A DNA stretch of 53,783 bases from Burkholderiaceae bacterium (lineage in GTDB: Bacteria; Pseudomonadota; Gammaproteobacteria; Burkholderiales; Burkholderiaceae_F): the NCBI GenBank assembly GCA_017646335.1, contig JAGCMT010000052.1, forward strand, positions 1 through 53,783, read 5' to 3'. The notes under the pieces were generated by a model that was given only the letters and a program-made list of their open reading frames with translations, had not been told where the DNA came from and made no database searches. Shown piece by piece: positions 1 through 10,174 of the stretch (position 1 is its first letter; every line of letters begins with the position of its first letter). The position numbers and the translations under genes were made by a program.

Positions 1-1620
1 CCCATCGATGAAACGTTCATCAGTTACGGCTACACGCTCGACATCACCGATTCGCTCGCCTTCAAACGCGACCCGAACGCCATTTTGCGAGGCTTCTATA
101 TTCTCGAGAGCACGCCCACGTTAAAGCGCTTGGGTTCACGTTTTTTGCGTGCATTGTGGCATGCTCGCAAATTAGTCAATGCCCAATACCGTGAAGATCC
201 GAAGAATAAAGCGACCTTCATGGAAATCATCAAGATGAAGCATGGCGTCAGCCACGCGCTCTTGGACTTGAACCAATGGGGCATCTTGGGGCTTTTCATC
301 CCCGCTTTCCAACACATCGTGGGCCAAATGCAGCATGACCTTTTCCATGCTTACACGGTCGATCAACACACGATGCGTGTCGTGCGAAATATCCGCTACT
401 TTACCCGTAGTGAATACGCGCACGAATACCCGCTTTGTACCCGCTTGATGCAAACGTTGCCGAAGAATTGGCGTTTGGTTTTAGCGGCGCTTTTCCATGA
501 TATCGGTAAGGGTCGAGGCGGAAACCACGAAGAAGTGGGGGCAGAAATCGTTCGCGAATACTGCGAACATTTCGGTCTGTCGCACAAAGAAACCGATTTT
601 GTGACGTTTTTGGTGCGAGAGCATTTGACGATGAGCTTGGTGGCTCAAAAGAAGGACATCTCCGACCCGGAAGTCATCAAGGAATTTGCTCAACGCGTCG
701 GCACGGAAAAGCGACTCAATGCCCTTTATTTGCTCACGGTCTGTGACATTCGCGCCACGAGCCCCAAGGTTTGGAATAACTGGAAAGCCCAACTCTTGGA
801 AGAACTCTATCGCCAAACGCTCCCCTTGGTTCAAGATAAAGAAATGCTTGAAACCGACACGGACGACTGGATGCAAGAGCGTCAAAATGAAGCCAAAGAA
901 AAGATTCTTGCCGCCGGCGTCAGTGAACGAGCTTGCCAAAAATTCTGGCGACGACTGTCTTTGGTCCACTTCTTGCGTAATTCTTCCGATGCCATTGCCT
1001 GGCAGACGATCGAATTACACAATCATATGAACGAAGACGGCGCGGTCGTTCGTGCACGACCGTTGAAAAAAGAAGGCGGTTTGGAAGTTTTGGTTTATGT
1101 GCCCGACCAACCGTTACTTTTTGCTCGCATCTTGGCGTTCTTACAAAAGAAACGCTTTAGCGTGATGGATGCTCGCATCTACACGACACAGGACGAAAAG
1201 GCACTCAATACCTTTATCGTGAGCGATAACGGTGATCGCGATCCGGAAGCGCTGATTCAAGAAGTCGAAGAAGGTTTAACGGATTGGCTCAATAACCCGC
1301 AACCGTTACCGAAAACCCGACCGACACGCTTGTCTCGTCGCTCTCGTATGTTCCCGATTCGACCGCTCGTGCGAATCGTGGCCGACGATTCCGGTCAACG
1401 CTACATTCTTTCCGTCACCTGTACGGACCGCATCGGTTTGCTCTACGATATCGCTCAAGTTCTCAATCGTTACGGCATCAATTTGCAAACGGCCAAGATT
1501 ATGACGATGGGCGAGCGCGTGGAAGACGTTTTCTTGATCGACGGTCCGATTCTCGGTGATATCACGCAAACCGTCGAATTGGAAAAGGACCTCTTAGAGG
1601 TCCTTACACCGACCGTTTGA
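1..1620 (+). CDS. glnD: [Protein-PII] uridylyltransferase / uridylyl-removing enzyme, C-terminal part
   Basis: GlnD adds and removes UMP on PII according to glutamine level, so it is the nitrogen sensor of the cell. The reading frame is open from the first base of the window, so the 5' end with the nucleotidyltransferase domain lies outside; 539 residues are visible. An HD domain for UMP removal is clear (a conserved His near visible residue 117, then the FHDIGKG motif near 165-171). Two ACT domains that bind glutamine follow, at about 1075-1220 and 1370-1550. Its substrate, PII, is encoded here by the separate glnB at 42.1 kb. The gene converges on the mtiP operon with only four bases between the stop codons, and a terminator-like hairpin for the other strand lies inside its 3' end. 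Identification is firm. Confidence 0.95.
   Translation, partial: PIDETFISYGYTLDITDSLAFKRDPNAILRGFYILESTPTLKRLGSRFLRALWHARKLVNAQYREDPKNKATFMEIIKMKHGVSHALLDLNQWGILGLFIPAFQHIVGQMQHDLFHAYTVDQHTMRVVRNIRYFTRSEYAHEYPLCTRLMQTLPKNWRLVLAALFHDIGKGRGGNHEEVGAEIVREYCEHFGLSHKETDFVTFLVREHLTMSLVAQKKDISDPEVIKEFAQRVGTEKRLNALYLLTVCDIRATSPKVWNNWKAQLLEELYRQTLPLVQDKEMLETDTDDWMQERQNEAKEKILAAGVSERACQKFWRRLSLVHFLRNSSDAIAWQTIELHNHMNEDGAVVRARPLKKEGGLEVLVYVPDQPLLFARILAFLQKKRFSVMDARIYTTQDEKALNTFIVSDNGDRDPEALIQEVEEGLTDWLNNPQPLPKTRPTRLSRRSRMFPIRPLVRIVADDSGQRYILSVTCTDRIGLLYDIAQVLNRYGINLQTAKIMTMGERVEDVFLIDGPILGDITQTVELEKDLLEVLTPTV
1583..1605 (-). terminator. Intrinsic terminator of the smc-zipA-ligA-mtiP operon, nested inside the 3' end of glnD
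   Basis: A perfect 9-bp stem (1585-1593 with 1597-1605) has a 3-base loop. Read on the minus strand it is followed by TTTT. It begins 20 bases after the mtiP stop, but it lies inside the last codons of glnD on the other strand. Function is inferred from shape only. Confidence 0.6.
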
Positions 1621-1624
1621 TCGG

Positions 1625-2355
1625 TTACTGATCCAATGCATGGATGGCCGGAATGATCACATTTTTCATGTGACCGGCCACCTGTTGCATCACCAATTGG
1701 ATTTGTTCAAAATCCAAGGCCTTATCGGCCAGGCCGGCACCCCAATTCACACTACCGCACAACAAGGCATACGGCAAACCGGCTTCTCGTGCCAGTCCTG
1801 CCTCGGGCATGGCCGTCATACCGACCATGTCGCAACCGTCCATGATCAAACGACGAATCTCGGCGGCCGTTTCCAAACGCGGGCCTTGCGTACAAGCATA
1901 GGTACCCCGATTGAAAAGATAGACTTTCGCTTCTTTACCCGCTTCTAAAAGGGCCTCGCGCACCTTCGCATCAAAGGGCTCGGTAAAGTCCACGTGAATC
2001 GGCGTCGGATGTGCCGCATCCCAAAAGGTATTCTCGCGCCCCGACGTGTAATCGATGATTTGATCGGGCACCGTCAAATGACCCGGTTCATTATCGGCCG
2101 AAAGACCGCCCACCGTCGCCGTTGCAATCACCGCTTTCACACACAATTCTTTCAACGCCGCAATTTGTGCGCGCGAGGGCACCATGTGCGGAGCATAACG
2201 ATGGTCAGCACCATGTCGATAAATCGACGCCACGCGCGTATTGTCCAACAACCCGATCACGACTTCGGCCTCACCGTAAGCCGTGTCGATCACTTGGGTG
2301 CGACTTTGTTCCAACGGAAAGTCATTAAAACCACTACCAACGATTAAACCGATCA

Positions 2356-2356
<1 letters not shown>
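1625..2356 (-). CDS. mtiP: S-methyl-5'-thioinosine phosphorylase (MTAP/PNP family)
   Basis: This 243-residue enzyme belongs to the purine nucleoside phosphorylase / MTA phosphorylase family. It should split methylthioinosine (or methylthioadenosine) with phosphate, salvaging the by-product of polyamine synthesis. Visible family motifs are an N-terminal GSG phosphate loop, RHG near residue 50, IDYTSGRE, YACTQGPRLET and VGMTAMPEA. The whole resembles, from memory, the Pseudomonas methylthioinosine phosphorylase more than mammalian-type MTAP. The start chosen is the ATG at 2356, whose A is also the last base of the ligA TGA (TGATG), which suggests translational coupling; a TTG one codon upstream is the only alternative. 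It is the last gene of the smc-zipA-ligA group. The exact substrate, thioinosine or thioadenosine, is not settled by sequence. Confidence 0.8.
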
Positions 2357-4477
<2,121 letters not shown>

Positions 4478-4490
4478 CAATTGTCTTCGA

Positions 4491-5804
4491 TCAGCCTTCG
4501 CGGGTGAAAAGCACGCGAGCTTGTTGGCTACCCGGTTCGATCTTCGCCGCCTGCATTTGGCTGTAGTAATCGGCCAATTGGCGGAAGATCATTTGAGCGG
4601 CTGCCGTATTGATCGGCGTACCCTTCGAGTCTTGCAATTCCATATCCAAGCGAGAGCACAGATCATTGGCTACGCTAAAGAATTGATGCAAGGGCTTGTT
4701 GTTCGGGACAGCCAACGGCGCATCCAACAACAAGTACAAGTAGCGGACGTCAAATTCGTCATGGCGCAAGAAAATCGTGGCTTCGCCGATTTGCTTGGCA
4801 CTACCGAAAACGTAACGGGTACTATTGAGTTGGGTAAAACCGGCCAAACGAGCCGCTTCATTCACAGCCGTGGATTTCACAGCCGAACGAGCGGACAAAA
4901 CGACCGACAATTGAACGTCCAAACGCTTCACGTTTTCATGAAGCTCACGGGCACGTTCCATGATCGACATCGTGGATTCGGATTCACTATCGGCTTCCAA
5001 AGCGATACCCACTTGTTGGATACCCATCGCAAAACGGCTGGCGTCCATTTCATCGATCACCATCAAACGATTGGCAAGCAAGAGTACCACGGCCATTTCG
5101 GTATACATCCCTTCATTGGACGGGGCATACCAACGCTTATTGTCAGCACGACGAACGTAGACGCGAATGGGCAAACCGAGTTTTTTGAGGTTGTTGGCCA
5201 TTTCCAACATCAAAGAACCCAAAATCGGCTTCGTGGCATGAATCATCCCCACCGTTTCCATCAAAGGATCGACTTCAAACGTCTTCAAGCCTTCTTTCGG
5301 AATCACCGGCGTCGGCGCAACGACTTCCTCGTCTTCTTTTTCTTCATCGTCATTCATGGCGACAAACGGCAACACTTCTTGCTCAGGCTTCGGTGCTTCG
5401 ACAGGCTTAGCCACAGGTTCCGCTTTGGGAGCGGCAAACTGGACAACCGGAGCCACGGATTCGGGCTTTTGAACGACAGGCTCAACCGGCTTTTCTTCAA
5501 CCGGTGCTTGAGCGGGAGCGGGTTGGACAACCTCTTCTTTGACTTCAGGCGCCGTCATCACGACCGCTTCTTGAAGCTTTTCTTGCTTTTCATCGACAAG
5601 ACCGATACGGGCGTTTGCCTCCGTCGGTTGAGACTGAGGCTTGATCATCGACTGAATATTGTCATAGAGCTTTTTCGTCGATACTTTACTCAAACCCGGT
5701 GCCTGAGCCTTTTCACCCTTGTTGGTCTGCGTGTGATTCCACACAAAAAGACCCACCAAAACGATGGCGGCGATGGCCACTAAAATCAAAACGATGTCGT
5801 TCAT
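4491..5804 (-). CDS. zipA: Cell division protein ZipA (FtsZ-binding membrane anchor)
   Basis: ZipA tethers FtsZ to the inner membrane. The 437-residue product has one N-terminal membrane segment (about residues 4-24, then WNHTQ) and a long linker rich in Pro, Glu, Val and Ala (about 60-165). The C-terminal globular region of about 240 residues fits the ZipA C-terminal FtsZ-binding domain in its diverged betaproteobacterial form. Recognition rests on this architecture and on its place between smc and ligA, where betaproteobacterial zipA is usually found, more than on sequence identity. It follows smc by 17 bases and is probably co-transcribed with it. Confidence 0.82.
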   Translation of the reverse strand: MNDIVLILVAIAAIVLVGLFVWNHTQTNKGEKAQAPGLSKVSTKKLYDNIQSMIKPQSQPTEANARIGLVDEKQEKLQEAVVMTAPEVKEEVVQPAPAQAPVEEKPVEPVVQKPESVAPVVQFAAPKAEPVAKPVEAPKPEQEVLPFVAMNDDEEKEDEEVVAPTPVIPKEGLKTFEVDPLMETVGMIHATKPILGSLMLEMANNLKKLGLPIRVYVRRADNKRWYAPSNEGMYTEMAVVLLLANRLMVIDEMDASRFAMGIQQVGIALEADSESESTMSIMERARELHENVKRLDVQLSVVLSARSAVKSTAVNEAARLAGFTQLNSTRYVFGSAKQIGEATIFLRHDEFDVRYLYLLLDAPLAVPNNKPLHQFFSVANDLCSRLDMELQDSKGTPINTAAAQMIFRQLADYYSQMQAAKIEPGSQQARVLFTREG

Positions 5805-5821
5805 TCGTTATCCCCTAAGAC

Positions 5822-8800
5822 TCAAGCCTTTTGTACGTATTGAGCAGCTTCTTTAAAGTCCACCGAAACCACTCGAGACACCCCGCGTTCCTTCATGGTC
5901 ACACCGATCATCTGGTTGGTGTGTTCCATCGTCACACGATGGTGCGTAATCATCATAAATTGTGTATTGGCGCTCATCGATCCGATAAGACCCGCCAGAC
6001 GTGCCTGATTGGCTTCGTCAAGCGGTGCATCGACTTCGTCAAGTAAACAGAACGGTGCCGGGTTGAGCGTAAAGAACGCAAACACCAATGCCGTCGCCGT
6101 CAAAGCCAACTCGCCGCCGGAGAGTTGACGGATGGAGTGATTGTGCTTACCCGGGGGATTGGCGTACATCTCAAGCCCCGCCTCAAGCACATCATCGCTC
6201 GTCATCTCCAAACGAGCCTGACCGCCGCCAAAAAGCTTCACAAACATGTCGTTGAAAGCCTTGTTGACACGGTTGTAGGTATCCATCAAAAGCGAGCGGG
6301 TTTCACTATCGATGCGCGTAATGGCCGCCTCAATCGTTTGGATCGCCTTTTGAAGATCCTCAACTTCGGCATCGATGCGTTCCACTTCACGTTTTTCGAT
6401 CGTGAGTTGCTCCAGCGCCGCATGATTGACCGCACCTAACGCGGCCATGGCTCGAGCCAAACGTTCGACCTCCGCACGCAAAGCCGAAGGCTTCGGGCGC
6501 TCCAATTCGTAGCGCTCGCGCAATTCCCCTTCATCGTACATCATCTCATCGAGACGCGTTTTGACAGTCGCCAATTGGACTTCAAATTGTTGTCGACGCG
6601 TGATGAAGTCACCCATACGATGTTGCTCGGCACGCTTACCTTCCTCAATGGCCTGGCGTTGGGCTTCCAGCTCCCCTTCTTGACGCTCAATCAGAGTTAG
6701 CGCTTCTTGAGCCGCAAGCAACGCCGCTTGCGCCTCATCGCGAGTCGTTAACAATCGAGCCAATCCTTCACGCTCGGAATTTTCATCCAACGCTTGAAGC
6801 TCGGCGGTAATTTGCTCAAGCTTCTTTTGCATCTCTTCGTGTTCGCTTTGAGCGACCAACTCGGCGCGTTGCGCTTCTTGAAGACGTTCCGTCAACGTTT
6901 TGATCGTCAGTGCGATTTCACGTTGCGTGTAATTGAACACATTCAAATTCTGTTCGGCTTGGCGAAGAGCTTCAGCCTTCACTTCCCATGCGAGCTTGGC
7001 TTCTTGCGCCTCATCTTGCAATCGAGCCAAATTTTCATCCATCTCACCAAAGCGTTCATCGGCCTCTTCGAGCGCGATTTGAACGTCTTCGTATTGGACC
7101 TGCGTTTCCTCGAGCCATTGACCCAATTCGTCACTACGGCGTTTAAACGCATCAATGGCAGCCTGAAGTCGCGTCACTTCAACCGCAATCTTGGAAGTCT
7201 GAGTACGAAGCGCATCGCATTGCGTCGAGCACTGGCGAACGGTCTCAGAGGCGTACGTCACCTTCAATCGATGGTTACCGACTTCCTCATGTAAGACTTC
7301 CAAACGACGACGCTCGGCCTCTTCGGCTTCTTGCAATTGATGCAATTCGGCACGACGAGCCAAATGACCCGATTGATCATCGTCGGCCCAGAAATTGATA
7401 CTCACGCGATCGAGCACATGACCTTCTGGGGTCACATAACGCCATCCGTCAGGCAGTTGATCGACGGACTTCAAAGCCTCTTGTACGGAATCGATCACGG
7501 CAAAACCGTACAACCATTGAGAAACCACGGGCTCAATGTTGTCGTTAAAGACATCAAAACGTACTTTCTCAGACAAGGCCACCAAGCCCGTCGGCACGTC
7601 CAGGGCCTTCGGAGCGAGTGCGTTGGAATAGAACGTCAACTTCACCGGAGGCGGTACGAGCGAAAAAGCACCGGCCATCGACAAACGAGAAATGCCCAAG
7701 GCATTGACGCGTTCACGAAGCACCGCTTCAACGGCACGTGCCCATTGAGGCTCGACATCCAAAAGTTCAAACAACTTTTGAAGGCTTCCCAAACCTTGCT
7801 TATCAAGCCAACCCGTTAATTTGTCACCGGCAACGGCTTTTTCTTCCAAATCTCGCAAAGCCAAAAGACGAGCGGTCGTTTTGGCGTGCTTTTGTTCTTC
7901 CAATCGAAGTGCGGCTTGAGACGCAGTCAATGCTTCATTGGATTCCTCCAACTGTGCCTGCGCTTCTTCTCGCTCAGCCAAGCACTCTTCCAATTCGGCT
8001 TCCAAGGCACTGGCTTCTTCTTTCAATTCCAAGTAATGCGCTTCGTCAGGCGCATCGGCTTGTGCCAATTCGCGCTTGAAACGATCGATGCGGGCACGTA
8101 GATCGTCTTTGGACTTCGCCAACCGTGCAATCTCGGAAGACAATAACGTGGAGTCTTTTTCAATTTGGGCGGCTCGAGCTTGCGCAGCATCGCTCTTTAA
8201 ACGTAGCGTTTCCGCTTCGCTTTCGGCCATTTCGATGATTTCTTCCAATTGCGCTTGACGCTCGTCGGCCGTGGCGATCAACTCTTCCTTTTCTTCAAGT
8301 TCTCGACGCATCTTTGCCATGCGCAAGCGTTGATTGTGCGCTTCATCGTCACGCGTGGCGACCAAGGACTTGTAGCTTTCAATCTGAGCTTGCATGAGCG
8401 CACGACGCTCGATGATGGAACGAATGTTGCCTTCAACCGCCGAAATATCACGATCGATCGCCGCCAAACTTTGGGTACGACCCAAAACCGTAATGTTGGC
8501 ATCGCTTAATTGTTTGCGAAGCGACTCAAGGTTTTCGACCGTTTGACGTAATTCTCGATCGAATTGATTGGCCTTGGCTTCGGCTTCGGCCACTTGTGTG
8601 TTGATACGATCGATATTGTCTTGAGAGTCCACACACTGCACGAACCACCAAAGGGTTTCTTGTGCGGTACGCTCGGCTTGCAATGCTTGATAACGACGAG
8701 CGACTTCCGCCTCGGCTTCAAGACGCTTGATGCCTTCGCGACGCGTGATTTGAAGGTCGCTCACTCGTTCGAGATTGGCACGCGTGCGAGCCAAATTGCT

Positions 8801-9343
8801 TTCGGCTTCACGACGGCGCTTTTTGTATTTGGAAACGCCCGCGGCTTCTTCCAAGTATTCACGACGTTTTTCAGGCGTATCCTTGGCAAATTCCGTCACC
8901 ATCCCCTGACTGATGATGGCATAGGAATTGGCACCCAGACCGGTTCCCATAAAAAGTTCACGAACGTCGGTCGCGCGGACTTGTTGATTGTTGATGAGAT
9001 AAGAACTCGTATTGTCACGAGTCAACAATCGCTTGACGGAAATTTCAGAGTAAGCGCCCCAAGGACCGCTCAAACTGTGGTCCGAATTATCAAACACCAA
9101 TTCGACCATGGCGCGACCGGCTTGTTTGCGCGTGTCACTACCGGCAAAGATCAATTCGCTCATGCTCTTGCAGCGAAGATCCGACGCTTTTCCCTCACCC
9201 AATGCCCAACGAACGGCCTCAATCACGTTGGATTTACCGCAACCGTTCGGACCGACGATCCCAATGATCGAAGACGGGATATCGATCGTCGTCAAATCGG
9301 CAAACGATTTAAAGCCGCTGATACGAATCTGGCGTAAACGCAC
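5822..9343 (-). CDS. smc: Chromosome segregation ATPase SMC
   Basis: SMC is the core of the bacterial condensin that organises and segregates the chromosome. At 1173 residues it is of normal length. Walker A (GPNGCGKS, residues 31-38) is at the N-terminus. Two long coiled-coil arms rich in Glu, Gln, Ala and Arg follow, separated by a hinge at about 510-660. The C-terminal head carries the LSGGE signature and the Walker B run LLDEVDAPLDEAN. The start is GTG at 9343, preceded by AAAGGA seven bases upstream. It is the first gene of the minus-strand operon and is divergent from carA. Confidence 0.97.
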   Translation of the reverse strand: MRLRQIRISGFKSFADLTTIDIPSSIIGIVGPNGCGKSNVIEAVRWALGEGKASDLRCKSMSELIFAGSDTRKQAGRAMVELVFDNSDHSLSGPWGAYSEISVKRLLTRDNTSSYLINNQQVRATDVRELFMGTGLGANSYAIISQGMVTEFAKDTPEKRREYLEEAAGVSKYKKRRREAESNLARTRANLERVSDLQITRREGIKRLEAEAEVARRYQALQAERTAQETLWWFVQCVDSQDNIDRINTQVAEAEAKANQFDRELRQTVENLESLRKQLSDANITVLGRTQSLAAIDRDISAVEGNIRSIIERRALMQAQIESYKSLVATRDDEAHNQRLRMAKMRRELEEKEELIATADERQAQLEEIIEMAESEAETLRLKSDAAQARAAQIEKDSTLLSSEIARLAKSKDDLRARIDRFKRELAQADAPDEAHYLELKEEASALEAELEECLAEREEAQAQLEESNEALTASQAALRLEEQKHAKTTARLLALRDLEEKAVAGDKLTGWLDKQGLGSLQKLFELLDVEPQWARAVEAVLRERVNALGISRLSMAGAFSLVPPPVKLTFYSNALAPKALDVPTGLVALSEKVRFDVFNDNIEPVVSQWLYGFAVIDSVQEALKSVDQLPDGWRYVTPEGHVLDRVSINFWADDDQSGHLARRAELHQLQEAEEAERRRLEVLHEEVGNHRLKVTYASETVRQCSTQCDALRTQTSKIAVEVTRLQAAIDAFKRRSDELGQWLEETQVQYEDVQIALEEADERFGEMDENLARLQDEAQEAKLAWEVKAEALRQAEQNLNVFNYTQREIALTIKTLTERLQEAQRAELVAQSEHEEMQKKLEQITAELQALDENSEREGLARLLTTRDEAQAALLAAQEALTLIERQEGELEAQRQAIEEGKRAEQHRMGDFITRRQQFEVQLATVKTRLDEMMYDEGELRERYELERPKPSALRAEVERLARAMAALGAVNHAALEQLTIEKREVERIDAEVEDLQKAIQTIEAAITRIDSETRSLLMDTYNRVNKAFNDMFVKLFGGGQARLEMTSDDVLEAGLEMYANPPGKHNHSIRQLSGGELALTATALVFAFFTLNPAPFCLLDEVDAPLDEANQARLAGLIGSMSANTQFMMITHHRVTMEHTNQMIGVTMKERGVSRVVSVDFKEAAQYVQKA

Positions 9344-9658
9344 GGGGGCATCCTTTGGTAAAAATAGTCTAAAAGGCTTGAAAAATCAGCCAAAAATTAA
9401 CTGATGAATTTTAGCAGAAAGCGACTTTCTCTCTGCGTTTTCTCGACAATTTCGAAGCGTTTGTTCACATAAAAACAATCGTCTATGAGCATTGCCTTAG
9501 CCGAAAACAAAAAAATCATTTTTCTCGAGCATTGTTAGGCAAAAATGCTTAAGGGATAAATTTTGTCGGCAAATTCCCCGACCTATAATTTTTGAAAAAT
9601 TTTTTACTCAAACGACCTATCAGTGTCCCTGTCGATCATCTGAGAATTGGAGACTAAG
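9344..9658. promoter_or_regulatory. Divergent smc / carA intergenic region with carA promoter
   Basis: This 315-base A+T-rich stretch carries no gene. A perfect -10 box (TATAAT, 9584-9589) faces carA; the -35 is poor (TTGTCG at 9563-9568 is 15 bases away). A short inverted repeat GTCGG/CCGAC overlaps this promoter and could be an operator. The 8-mer GAGCATTG occurs twice about 45 bases apart further upstream (near 9487 and 9530). Facing smc, TTGGCT-16-TAGACT on the minus strand near 9365-9395 is a weak candidate. The carA ribosome-binding site GGAGA is at 9649-9653. Confidence 0.5.
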
Positions 9659-10153
9659 TTGAGTTCGATCATTCAAGACAAACGCCCGCATGCCGTCTTG
9701 GTTTTAGCCGACGGAACGACCTTCTTCGGTCACGGCATTGGAGAAATCGGTTCGGTCACCACACCGATCGTTTACAACACCGATGTCATGGGGTATCAGG
9801 AAACGTTGACAAACATCGCCCATAGCGGACAAATCGTTGCCTTTGCTTATCCGCACATCGGCAATGTCGGTGTCAACAATGACGATAACACGAGCGATCT
9901 TGTGCAAGCCGCCGGCATCGTGATTCGTACGGAAACCCCCGTCGTCAGTAACTTCCGAGCCACTGACAGCTTGAACGCTTTTTTGAAAAATGCGGGCGTG
10001 GTCGGCATCGCCGACATCGACACCCGCCAATTGGTTCGTCATTTGCGAGACCATGGTCCGATGGTCGCTACGATCCTCTCCACCGAAGGCGAGCTGACTG
10101 AAGAAGCACTTCAGAAAGCCCACATGGCCACGCAAGTGATCGACCTTTCGTAA
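9659..10153 (+). CDS. carA: Carbamoyl-phosphate synthase small subunit, N-terminal domain only (no glutaminase domain)
   Basis: Normal CarA, about 380 residues, has an N-terminal domain that binds CarB and a C-terminal class I glutamine amidotransferase domain that feeds ammonia to CarB. Here only the first domain exists. 164 residues match E. coli CarA residues 1 to about 153, including DGTTFFGHGIGEIG, NTDVMGYQETLTN, YPHIGNVG and IADIDTRQLVRHLRD. The frame then stops, and carB starts 21 bases later. No Cys-His-Glu amidotransferase sequence is found in any frame of the gap, so this is a clean deletion and not a frameshift. The start is TTG at 9659, five bases after GGAGA; another TTG twelve bases upstream overlaps that site and is less likely. 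Inference: the enzyme works with free ammonia, or a glutaminase is supplied from elsewhere. Confidence 0.9.
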   Translation: MSSIIQDKRPHAVLVLADGTTFFGHGIGEIGSVTTPIVYNTDVMGYQETLTNIAHSGQIVAFAYPHIGNVGVNNDDNTSDLVQAAGIVIRTETPVVSNFRATDSLNAFLKNAGVVGIADIDTRQLVRHLRDHGPMVATILSTEGELTEEALQKAHMATQVIDLS

Positions 10154-10174
10154 CCCTTTGATAGTGAAAGCATC

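Noticed and set aside
9647-9658. TTG at 9647 as carA start
   Set aside because: It overlaps the GGAGA ribosome-binding site that serves the TTG at 9659.
10154-10174. Possible frameshift or stop mutation splitting a normal carA
   Set aside because: Only 21 bases separate the stop from carB, so the roughly 200 missing residues are not encoded in any frame; this is loss, not a broken frame.
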